Positions 16,605 through 27,800 of a stretch of 64,000 bases of DNA are shown here, one piece after another. Source of the DNA: JABDKJ01 sp964609215 (GTDB taxonomy: Bacteria > Bacteroidota > Bacteroidia > Flavobacteriales_D > JABDKJ01); assembly GCA_964609215.1 (NCBI GenBank), contig CAZSQZ010000005.1, positions 148,322 through 212,321 on the forward strand, written 5' to 3'. Every line of letters starts with the position of its first letter. Positions within the stretch are counted from its first letter, which is position 1. A program made the position numbers and the translations under genes. The notes under the pieces are model-generated. The model was not told the origin of the DNA. It ran no database searches and worked only from the letters and a program-made list of their open reading frames with translations.

Positions 16605-17489
16605 ATGGTCTTTAAAAGGTATTACATAATTTGTATTATCGTTTCCTTAGCCCTAATCCCCTTATGGGGGTTAGGGTTATTAGGAGCAAATACTGCTTCT
16701 CGGGTTGTAGCATTTTTCACCTTTGTTCTTACCATTATTGTATTACTTTTAATTGCCCGAAAATTTGACTTAAAGAATACAGGAAAAGCAATTCTTTTAT
16801 TTGGCCCAAGCATTTATCTCTTGTTTACACTATTTATCATCGACAAATCACTATTGCTAACATTTCCCATTATATGGATATACCTACTTTCCATATTTGT
16901 TCTTCAATTTAAGAATAGAATTTTACCAACCTTGATATTTTCTGCTATACTGTCAGTTGTATATTGCTTTAAAATATTTCCAGAAGACCATCTTACTTCT
17001 AACACAAATAAAAAAGAGCTTATAACACCATTAGAAAAGCTCAACAAAAATTATAGCTTGAAAGATTTCATGGTCGTTAACAAGAACTATGACACTTTAT
17101 TAATTGATAGCAAGAAACCCGTTATTATAGAAACATGGAATGAAACATGCGCTCCATGCATTAAAGCCATAAATGAACTATCACAAGAAAAAGAGCTTAA
17201 CGATAAGGTGACTCATATATACCTGTATCAATCAAGAAATAACAAGAGTCTTAAACACAACGAAATTTTCAATTTTTCTTTAATCAACGAAAAAGAAAAT
17301 ATTTTCATTGACCCTGATAATTCCATCTTCCTTCAATTAAATTTAACCAGCTATCCTACTTTTTTATTTTTCAATTTTGATGGAGATTTGAAATATTCTA
17401 TCAACGGATTTCAAATTGAAAATGAGCCAACCACACCCCAACAAATTAATAAAATAGTACATCAGTTTTATGAAAATCAAAGCCATTGA
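16605..17489 (+). CDS. Multi-pass membrane protein with a C-terminal thioredoxin-like domain
   Basis: This 294-residue protein has four or five hydrophobic segments in residues 5-130. A thioredoxin-fold domain follows (about 145-285). It has the active-site region VIIETWNETCAPCIKAINEL, with the CxxC pair CAPC, and the later SYPTFLFFNFDG with the cis-proline seen in TlpA/ResA-type proteins. It is therefore probably a periplasmic-facing thiol-disulfide oxidoreductase tethered to the inner membrane. It starts two bases after the Cys-rich lipoprotein gene, which suggests co-translation and a role in that protein's oxidation or maturation. The functional link is inferred from position and chemistry. 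Confidence 0.75.
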   Translation: MVFKRYYIICIIVSLALIPLWGLGLLGANTASRVVAFFTFVLTIIVLLLIARKFDLKNTGKAILLFGPSIYLLFTLFIIDKSLLLTFPIIWIYLLSIFVLQFKNRILPTLIFSAILSVVYCFKIFPEDHLTSNTNKKELITPLEKLNKNYSLKDFMVVNKNYDTLLIDSKKPVIIETWNETCAPCIKAINELSQEKELNDKVTHIYLYQSRNNKSLKHNEIFNFSLINEKENIFIDPDNSIFLQLNLTSYPTFLFFNFDGDLKYSINGFQIENEPTTPQQINKIVHQFYENQSH

Positions 17490-17550
17490 TAGGATTAAAT
17501 TCTAAGTATCCTAGACCTTGTACAGCTAAAAATTGTTATTCTCCGCTTTA

Positions 17551-17617
17551 GCAGACTTATAGTCTACGATTCAACTGTAAATCAAACTTACTTCGTCACT
17601 CGGACTACAAATCCGAG
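17551..17617. repeat. REP-like unit downstream of the RAYT gene (hairpins A and B)
   Basis: Hairpin A (GCAGACT / AGTCTAC, one mismatch, 17551-17567) is followed about 30 bases later by hairpin B (CTCGGA / TCCGAG, 17599-17617). The same A and B pair recurs on the other side of the transposase gene. It is a slightly degenerate copy. Confidence 0.8.
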
Positions 17618-17627
17618 CTAGCCGTGC

Positions 17628-18182
17628 CTAAGTCAACTCCGGAATCAATAGTTCTACTTTCAAAAGCCCTTTTTGACCGCTATAATCTTTAGCAGAACTG
17701 TATAAATAGTCTTCTGCATTTTCTACATAGCCTTCTTTTATCGGATTTTCATGAATATAATTCAACTTCTGATTGGCAAATTTTGCACTGTAAACTTCTT
17801 TAGCATGGTAACCGTTTTGCCAGACTTTATACTTCTGCTTTCGTTTTAAATGGGCACATGCTTTGGAAAATTGTTCCAGTAGCCATTCTCTTCTTGATTC
17901 TGGTTCTTCTTCAATTGTTTTTATAAGTTTCTTTGAGGTATAGGTTTTAAAATCTCTCATAATATCAGACATTAAGACCTTATCAGACGAGCACAAGATA
18001 TGCAAATGACTTGGCATTAAACACCAGCCATATATTTCTAAACCCTTTTCTTTTTGACAGTATTCTAAAGATTCTAGAATTATGTTCTTATAACTTAACC
18101 TAGTAAAGAGGTCTATCCAGTCTACTATTGTACAGGTAATAAAATAAACGCTTCCCTCCTCTGTTGTGGCTTTGTATGGCAT
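17628..18182 (-). CDS. REP-associated tyrosine transposase (RAYT), IS200-like Y1 family
   Basis: This 184-residue Y1 transposase has the HUH motif in MPSHLHIL (about residues 56-63), with the N-terminal VYFITCTIVDWIDLF and the helix with the probable catalytic Tyr in KLNYIHENPIKEGYV. Such single-domain enzymes nick and join single-stranded REP hairpins and are thought to spread REP sequences; they are domesticated rather than self-mobile. Here the gene is surrounded on both sides by matching REP-like palindromes, the expected arrangement. Its stop lies 10 bases from the nearest hairpin. The ORF is intact. Confidence 0.9.
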   Translation of the reverse strand: MPYKATTEEGSVYFITCTIVDWIDLFTRLSYKNIILESLEYCQKEKGLEIYGWCLMPSHLHILCSSDKVLMSDIMRDFKTYTSKKLIKTIEEEPESRREWLLEQFSKACAHLKRKQKYKVWQNGYHAKEVYSAKFANQKLNYIHENPIKEGYVENAEDYLYSSAKDYSGQKGLLKVELLIPELT

Positions 18183-18240
18183 CCTATGAATGTAGTAAGA
18201 TTTTTTGTAGTATATAGCAAAGCTTATTCTTGAAGATTTA

Positions 18241-18334
18241 GCAGACTTGCAGTCTGCGAACTTAATTTAACTGCAATTGCTGTTAAGCATTTCGTTACTC
18301 GGACTGCAACTTATACTCGGACTGCAAGTCCGAG
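18241..18334. repeat. REP-like unit upstream of the RAYT gene
   Basis: Perfect hairpin A (GCAGACT TGC AGTCTGC, 18241-18257) and perfect hairpin B (CTCGGACT GCA AGTCCGAG, 18316-18334) are about 58 bases apart. A truncated copy of the left half of B (ACTCGGACTGCAA, 18297-18309) precedes it, suggesting local slippage or an incomplete copying event. Confidence 0.85.
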
Positions 18335-18380
18335 ATAGCCGGTATGACGCACAGCTCAAAGAACTAACAATAGAGCTGGA

Positions 18381-18612
18381 GCAGACTTCTAGTCTGCGAC
18401 CATCAACTACAAATTTTAACTTACTTCTTCATTGCATTACTCTAACTGCTAGCTCGAGCTTGCATGAAATAAAGTCTCGGACGTAGACGTCCGAGACAGC
18501 TAAATGCGAGAACAAATCAGCTTTAGCAGACTTGTAGTCTGCGAATTAATTTCATACTACAACTCACTACCATATATTGCATTACTCGGACTATAAGTCC
18601 GAGCTAGCAGGT
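18381..18612. repeat. REP cluster, first copy of a 232-bp direct repeat
   Basis: This segment holds hairpin A (18381-18397), a third hairpin type C (24 bases at 18474-18497, arms GTCTCGGACGT and its complement), another A (18526-18542) and hairpin B (18585-18603). The whole segment is repeated almost unchanged 279 bases downstream. Confidence 0.88.
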
Positions 18613-18659
18613 GGTTAATTTTGTTTTTGTCCGATGCAGCGGGCCAAACTTCTGCTTTA

Positions 18660-18891
18660 GCAGACTTGTAGTCTGCGACCACCAACTACAAATTTTAACT
18701 TACTTCTTCATTGCATTACTCTAACTGCTAGCTCGAGCTTGCATGAAATAAAGTCTCGGACGTAGACGTCCGAGACAGCTAAATGCGAGAACAAATCAGC
18801 TTTAGCAGACTTGTAGTCTGCGAATTAATTTCATACTACAACTCACTACCATATATTGCATTACTCGGACTATAAGTCCGAGCTAGCAGGT
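18660..18891. repeat. REP cluster, second copy of the 232-bp direct repeat
   Basis: A near-identical copy of 18381-18612, with hairpins A (18660-18676), C (18753-18776), A (18805-18821) and B (18864-18882). It ends directly against the stop codon of the 3028-residue RHS gene, so its last hairpin is 9 bases beyond that stop and may act as the operon's 3' end structure. Confidence 0.88.
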
Positions 18892-21800
18892 CTATCGTTT
18901 TGGGGCCACAAAAATATTCTCATTAATTTCAGTTTCTGTCATGTTAGGCAATGCAGATGGAGGAGGAAATTTAATTTCGCCTTGACTCGAAATTTCATCG
19001 TATATCCTCATTCCAAGATTATACAATTCAATATTTCCAGTTTCGCTTTCTCCTTGAAGAACCACATTGATTAAGTCTGACATATACTCTTCAGTCTGGA
19101 ATTTCAGCGGAACCATTCCCCAACTAACAGCGAGATTAACATCAATAGTTGCTTTTCCTAAAAACTGATCTGAGGCATGCTCTTCTACCAAATCCTCATC
19201 ATAATCGGATATTAAAAATAAGGCTGTTTCCATGGTCCATTTTGCTGCCTGAAAAGCGAGCGCACCTTTTCCAAAATTGGAGGCTCCCGCCTTACTAGTT
19301 GAATAAGTTTGACTTGGATACGATACTAACGGATTCTTACTAGTATTTTGAGTAGTTATGCTTGCAGGATTCGCACTACCTCCTTGGCTGCCTATTGGAC
19401 TACCAAATGCGTTAGATATTTCATTGCTGTACAAAGTAAACTCACCAACGATCATACTTCTACTTCCAATTTTATTATTTTCCCATGGTCCTGCCGCACT
19501 GGTATTATTAAAGTAATTTCTATTTAAGAAAATAAAATTCTCAAGTTTTATCAATGCCAAACCTCGAGTAACCTTTACTCTCGATTCTGCCCAATCTAAA
19601 TATTCTAACCCCTCAAGTTCAATTCCATCCAATACCCGATTTTCACTAAAGGCGTATACACTGTTCCAAGGATACTCTTTACTCAATGGATCAATTGCAA
19701 AAAACCTACCCAATCGAGCATCATGCATCCTGTATTTATAATTAACCGAATTACCTTTTCCTTTAATCTCATCATCTTGTTCTTGCCCTTGGAAACCATA
19801 ACGATGCCTCTCATCATTTAAATAAGAATAGCTAGGCATCACCATACCAAAAGGGTAATAATTCTTTGCAGACATAAGAGATGCTGCATAAGTTTCTGCT
19901 ATTGTTCCAGTCCCATCTATACTAGCAACAGCAATCTTATCAGAAGTGACGGTCAGCACATTTCCTAAATGATTGGAAAACTCATAGCGTTTATCTCCTT
20001 TTACCAGAGTGAAATCGGTGTCTGGAGCTGATACAGTAATGGCAGGGGAAGTTGACGCCAATGCCAATCCAAATTCAGCGTTTTGATCTACTACATAAGT
20101 CAATTCTCTACTGGCTAAATCCAGAGCCATTTGCACATAACCTAATCTTGAAGAACCGTAGATATGCTGTTCTTTTACCGTATTTTTTTCCTCGTAGATC
20201 AAGCTTGTTATTTCTTCATAAGATTTCTCATAAGTGGCCATGACATTGCCTTGTGCATCCCTTACATAATAGGTATAGTCCCAATCATAAAACTGACCTG
20301 TAGGTTTTACAATTTTTAATACTCTATTGCCAGAGGCATCGTACTGAAATTCCAAATTTGGGCTTGTAGATCCGGCCGTTCTTATAATTTCAGATACTTT
20401 TCCCGTAACCGTCCATTTGATTTCTGCAATTTCTTCTTCCGAGTCCTCGGTCAAATTACCAATGGCATCGTAGCCGTAATCTCTAGGACCTTCATCCAAG
20501 TCATCGTATTTTCGGTCAGTCCCAACCATAACATTAGATTTAGTGTCATTGACACTTCTCAAACGGTTATTCACTCCAGTGTCATAGTCATATTCAAGCT
20601 CATCCATCTCCCTATCACTAGCAGGTCCTTGTCCTTTAAACCCATTTCTAGTTAAATTCAAAAGATTTCCATTGGGATCATAGGTATAATCACTGTAGTA
20701 GTCACTGAGAGGTGCATTGATGGGCGCAGGATCCCAAGCAATTCTATTATTTACATTTAAAGCAGTACCCGTTCTTTTTGTAGCAGATTTAATTCGGTTC
20801 AGTTGGTCGTAGGTATAGGCCATCAAAACTGGACTTCCATTGTCAACAAGTGGATCATCCATGAAATGTTTGATAGCTGTGACCATATGAGAAATGTTTC
20901 CGTTATGCAAAGTGTTATCAGTGAATATGGGGTCAGTGTTTCGCTCTATCAACCATTGCTTCGCTGCTGGAATATCATCACTCACCGAAACATAGTCGTT
21001 CTCAAAATATCCCAAACTATAACCGCATTCATCCTTTGGAACAAATTGGTTGCTGTTGTTTACATCAACAAAACCGTCTTTACCCATGTCATTTTCTGCC
21101 ACATTAAAATTAGAATTCACTCCTTTTAACCAACCTTGCACGGTATAAGCATAATCTGAACCTTGAACTACATCATCTCCTGTTTCCATTCGGGCCAATG
21201 GGCCGTGTTTGTAGTACTGGTAGTAGGCATCTCGTTCCCAGAATATGCCATCGTTGGATGTTTCTGTAGATAATATTCGGTTATCTGCATCATAGGTATA
21301 TCTGTGATTAAATTGATCCGCAGCACCCTCTTGATAGTTGACTTCATGCACGTTCCCACTTATCAGATCATAGCTGTATTCTATATGTTTGGCATCTTGT
21401 TCCAAACCACTGAGTTCTGTAAACTCCTGAATGAGCTCTTTCACATTTCCGTGCACATCATAGGAATAATGGCTTGCATTGTCATAATTTATTTCATCCC
21501 CATCTTCGCTATAGGAAACAGAAGCCACACGGTTTCTAATGTATTGTGGATATCCTGAATTGAAGACCATAGATCCTGTATGCTCATTATAATAGGTATA
21601 GGCCACTTGGTCTTTTACAGTTCCGGAGTAGTCTATCCAATCTACAAAATCTGCATAATCAACTTGATGGGTAATGAGGTCAAGCGGTGAGGCGATAAGA
21701 TAGCCTCGAACTGTTATTTGACCAACTTCGTGAATTCTTCCTAAATCATCGTATAAGGTATAACTGTATTCCTCGAAGTCCAGTTGTTTAGCATTCTGTG

Positions 21801-24800
21801 AACAAACCAATCTTCCCAGCTCATCATACCAGAAATTAGATTCTCCTCCATCTGGTGTGCTTTGCCACATGAGTTGGTTCAAAGTGTTGTATTGATAATG
21901 GGTGCTTAAAAAGTGTTCTGTAATGTTTGTTGGAAAGGGGTTATTGGCCAATCGGTCATCATTGACCACATCGTATTCTGCTGGCTGCATCACTTCGACT
22001 CCAGCTGGAGGGGTCGTTTTAATGAGGTTACCCGCCAAGTCATAATAATAAAGTGTGTGGTGATATTCTTGATCTGTTCTGTTATGCAAGAGAGATTCTA
22101 AAACTGAGTTTTGAAAATGTGCTCTGTATTGTTGCTTAAAATCTCCAGACAGATCGTTAATCAATGTTTGTATGAAATTTGTGGTATTGCTTTGTGCAAT
22201 AAAATTAGCATAAGCTTCGCAATCATTCACACTTGGAAAATCCACATCGGGAAATACGGTTGGATAGTTATTACAGAAATCGGGTCCTTGGTCCATTTCT
22301 GAACAAAATTGATCTATGGGGTCAGCATTGATTCCATTGTTCAATGCATGGGTAAAATAAGCAGATATGCAATCAATAGAATATCCTCCTTCTACAAATT
22401 CTGCCAATGTTAAAAACTGGGGGATAGCATAAAGTGCTAGGTATTCAACTTCTGTATCGTAATCACTTAATTGTTGAGGAATAATTTGAGCAAAAACAAG
22501 CGCATTTATAAAGTCAATATAACTTCCCGCAACCACACCAGGAATAGTTACCAACCCAGTATGCATGTGGTAATTTCCTGAAGCAAACTCATCTAAACTC
22601 ACATAAAAAGGATCTTGAATACTAGTAACAAGATGTGAAAAGGTGATATTAAGGAAATCTAAGTATTCCAGATAATAGTCTACATAACCACCTGTACCAT
22701 AGTTACAGAAATCTGCTTCAGACGTGAAAATATAGGCTGCATCCGGATCTTCATTGGGATCGCTAACTGTGCTGCTGCCTAGCTCGTTGCTCACAAATCG
22801 ATCCCCGACATTGATTCCAAAATAGTCGTATGTGTCCAAACCATTCATATAGGTTGTAAAGGCATCATTGCAGGATACCATTGGAATGTCTATAGTTTGG
22901 CATTCTTCGCATGTCTCAAAACAGTGATTGACACTCAGAGCCATTCTATCAATGGAATTAAGAACGGGGAACTCAAAACGAACATTCCCATAGGAACCTG
23001 CAAATGTTGACCCTGGAGGTAAAGGAATTCCTAAATTATTCAAATTTAACGGGTCTCCATTGCTTACAAATAATTCTATACTACATAGTATTATATTATC
23101 ATCGGGGTAAGTTCCATCAATGATCTGAATAGTAAGAGGAGCGGTAACATCAAATGAGGAAGGTGGTGCGTATGCCGTTCCATTCTGAACCACCTGAGCG
23201 AATATCGGAAGGGTATACGGATTATCATTTAGTAATGCAGCATATAGAACGGAGTAGTCTTGTAAATCTATATTTAAGGGATCATCATTGTATACTACTT
23301 GAGAAATGGTAAGCGTTAAGTTGTATAAATCGGATAATAAGGGGGTATTTCCTATTGGATCACATTCACCAGGGAAACCACATTCACTGAATGGATTATT
23401 AATGGAAACGTAGTTATTACTTTGAACCCTATCAATGAGGTGCAATTGATCTGTGAATTGTCCATTAATATCTTCTACGGTTAATTTATAGCTGGAAAAG
23501 GTAGCATCTACAACTGAAATATTTACAAATTGGTCGGTGGCATTTATCGGCTCTAAATTTGGAGAAGCTCCAATCGTAAAACCATTGCCATTTGCATCAA
23601 AAAGTTCATAATCGCCATTTGCGTTGCTATTTGTCCATTCCGCTGTAGTAACATCTATACCTAAAAAGTTGATTAAGGATAAGTTTGATAGAAAACCTTG
23701 TTCATTTGAAACAAAAGTGTGATTAGAATTGATCTTAGAAGGATTTGCATTTGCTCCATTATGCAATAGATTCAATATGGCAATAAGATCCTCACCCATC
23801 TTGGACATTTCACATTCCTGATAAAAGCCACCAGCAAATGGATCTCCAGAAGTAGCTGGAGAATTGAGCCATGCTTCACAATCTTCTAAGTCCATGCTGG
23901 CAGGGGAAAATATTGTTCCATGAATAACAATTTGAGAACCATCGGAAAGTACTCCGAGCAAATCAAATTCATTAGAGTTAGTGGCATCTACTTGTAGCTG
24001 CTGAAAAGTGGAGAGACTTGTCATTAAAGTATTCCAGTCAGTTCCAGCGTCAAGTTCAATTTCCATACTATTAGTATTATCAGAAATTGCAATGGTCAAT
24101 ATATTACCACTAATTGATTCCGACCAAAGAGGATGTGTGTATGGACCTCCATAAGACTGGCTAACTGGATCATAGGTCAGACCAGTGAGTTGATGGTAAA
24201 GCAGATAGGTGAAAGAGGCTTCATTCAGCAGTGGATAACCGCTTAAATGCTGGCCTAAAATATCATTTTGCAACATTGCTTCTAGAAAATGGTAAAATTG
24301 AAATGCCGTTGGACATAGCCCTATTTCATCGTATAAATTATAATTTGCCTGATTGGATAGTTGCTGAGCTTGATTGACAGTCGATCCTCCATCTACAATT
24401 GTTGCATCTTCCAGCCAGAATCTTCTTTGCTTATCGTAGATTTGTGTTACTCCTGGTACTCCTACACCATTAGGCTGCCACCGATTAAGACAATCTAAAG
24501 AACTTTGAGTAGAATTGCCATCAAAATTAATACATTGATTTGCTGGACATCCGTCAGCACATTGGAGTATACTTTCTTTGATCCATTTTTGTCTTAAACC
24601 AATATAAATCCCTGCAAAAACTTGCCAATCTTCAAATGAATCGAATGCTACTGTACAATCGCCAATATTATTTCCATACCAATTTCCACAGTCATTGGTA
24701 TAGGCTGCAAAATGCACAAGGCTTTCAATATTGCTGCCCAGAGATTGACCTAATACTTGATAGACATAATCATCAAATTGATCCTCATAATTATTAGAGC

Positions 24801-27800
24801 CACAGTTGAGAGCTGCGCTTGCTGTAAAAACAGGATCTATAACTGTCATGCTTTCGGCAAAGGCCTCATACCCAGAACCAAATTCACTTGAACCTTCGTG
24901 TAATTGACTAAGCAATGTTTCAAAAGAAAATACATTTTGCAATGTTCCTCTAAAGTCAGGAACTTTTTCCAATTCATAAGCCCTACACTCCTGTAAATAG
25001 CAGTATTCAGGATGATATGGAAGTAGTGATTTTGCCCATGTTGTTTCCCATTCATCTAGGTAAACATTTAAATCCAAAAGGTTTTCTGGCAAGGTATAAT
25101 AAATACCATCTACCTCAACTATATCATACACAGTTCCATTCGCACCATCAATCATTTCCGCTATTAATAGCAACTGAAGATCAACCGCAGTTGCTGCGGT
25201 CTGATTGGTCAATATATTGGTTGCTGTTGAAACATCTGGCATAAAATTTCCTCCATTTAGAAAAATTTCAACAAAGGCCGTAGTTCCATCTGGGTTGATA
25301 TAAGGGGTTACTGGATCAGTCCATCCATCAGGATAATCAAAGTGAATACTTCCAGAGAATATGCTGTAAAATTCTGTCCCATCTGTTTGTCCATATTGTC
25401 CTCCAGGGCTAACATCCGAGAGCATTAAATCTTCGGAAAGATCACATAAATTAAAAGCATCTTGAGAACACAGTTCTTCACATTCTTCCTTTAGTAATTC
25501 GAATTGATCGTCTGTGTATAAGCCTTCATCAAGAGCTGCCTGAGCGTCATCTAAACAGGATTGACAATCGTAGTCACAGTCATTGTTTATCAGAAGATTG
25601 TCGATTTGCACTTGCAGAAAGTCATCGTCTTCCGTTACACAGTTTTCCAATGCCATGTAAGCATAGTGTAAGGCATATTTATCCATTACATCTTCATCTA
25701 GCAGCAAAGACCTGGAAAGATGATAGTTATCTATATTTAATGAAACATTGTTGTTCGTGAGTGATTCAGAGGAAATTCCAACAGGAATTCCATTGACTAA
25801 ATTTTGCCAATTTCCATTGGCGTCATAGCTTACTGGATCATAATTAGAAACTCCAACTGTTCCTGAAAATGCATCAAATCCTGGCACTGTAACCCCGCAG
25901 TCATCGCTAAGATCATGCTCCAATTTATACACCACATTAAAGGCCTCAAAACCGGTCATGCATTCATTTGAAAAAGGAGGCACTTCTACCTCATAAGTGA
26001 AATTATGAGATGAACCATTGCTTACAGGAGTAATGGTAGTCGCATAACTCGAGGAAGTGGGATTAGCAGTCCACATAATGTTATTCTGGGCCGCCATTAG
26101 ATCTATTTCTATTTCGGTCTCTGCAGCTAAATTTGACAGTGCCTCTAAATTTTCTGGAGCTTCCCCAGCTAAAGCTGTAGCTACGGTTCTTCCGTGTGCA
26201 TCTACATAGCTAACAGAAACTTGACCATTGGGATCTACAACCAAATTCTTTTTATAGCGACTGGCAAATCCCACTTCATAGCCAAACAAACGATCTAGTT
26301 CATATTGCTCTGCCTTATTATAGAAATACCGCGTATTTTTTCCATCCAACTGATGGTGTTCTCCTACTCCGCCTTGTGTCTTTATTCTACCCGTATTATC
26401 TGGCGTATATTGAACCTGAGAAAAAGCATAACCAAATGCGTTTGGGGTAAAATCTTGATAGTTATTATTCAATACATTGATCTCTCCATAATACAATCCA
26501 GTTCCCGAAGAATTATCTAAAGGGTTCGCAGATGCTGGTACACAGGTAGAAGCATCCTGGTCAAAATCTGATGACGCGTAAGGCAATCCAGAAAAAGCTG
26601 ATTTATTGAATTCATCATAAAATTTCAATTCTGTGTCTCCTGCCGGAACTGGTAAAATACTTACGGCTGGTCTACCATGATAATCGTAGACAGATTCGGC
26701 CACAACAGCTTCGTCTAAGGAATTGATCTTTGTAACTACTTGACGATTTCGGTTGAGACCATCATAATAGGAAATGACTTCTTTTTTCTTTCCTTCCTCT
26801 GCAAACGTAGTTACCACTTGCCAGTTTTTATTGGATTCATGAGGATGGTCAATATGAAAATAATTGGGCCAATCACTGACCATAGCATGGACATTGACAT
26901 TGTCTGAAGTCCATTTTCCTGCTGTTAGAAAATTATAAGACCCTACTGTTTCTCCAGAATAACCAATAGCCCTTAAACGGTATATTAAAAATCCATGATC
27001 AAAAGTAAGCGGTATTTGATATTGGGTAAAATTCGTTACTACTCTACTGGCATTGGAATTAAAATCCTTATCCGAAAAAGGAATATTTGATGGAGCCTCA
27101 TATGAACCATAGCTAGCAGTATAGTCGTCAATATAAGTCCATTCCAACTCATAGTATTCTGCTTCAGCTAAATAATTCCATTTTAGAACCATATCTGTGC
27201 TTGTTGAAGTCGGATTTCCACCCAGATTTATAGGATAATTCCCATTGGAGTCAATGAAGTAATGTGTCAGATTTGGGCTTGGAACGACATTGCAATCCAA
27301 CCATTTATAACGTTCTATTTCTATACCGCAGTTTATATAAGCGTTAGAAGGCATTGTATTTGTGACATTTCCATTATCATCTATAACTTCAATAGTTGTG
27401 ATATTTAGTTCATATTTATGAATATCATAGAAGACCTGAGCGCTCTTGTAGTCTTCCACCTCTCCATATCGATCATAGCTTACCACTAATTCACCAATAA
27501 AGGACGGTGCGCTGTATCCGAAAAGAACGTCCGGGACTACTTCATACACTACCTTAAGGGTATAATTTGGCAGGGATGAAAGTGTGCCAGAAAACTTATC
27601 ATGAACCCCCAGTTCAATTACATCTCTAACCATTTCATTGCTATAAAATTCGTTATATGCAGTGAGACCAATATTATCAATCCATGGATAATGAACGTCT
27701 TGGATTGTAATAGCAGAATTCAATTGTACATTGGCTCCGCTTAAGCCATTATAAACACTCCAATCTGTTCCAAATAGATTTAGGCTGAATCCAAAACTCA

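Noticed and set aside
17551..18891. CRISPR array
   Set aside because: The repeated units are palindromes of several kinds with irregular spacing and a long direct duplication, and no cas genes are present. A RAYT gene in the middle explains them as REP-like elements.
18183..18892. Immunity or toxin gene after the RHS gene
   Set aside because: The region is filled with REP hairpins and has no convincing coding frame on either strand. The RAYT beyond it is a transposase-type enzyme.
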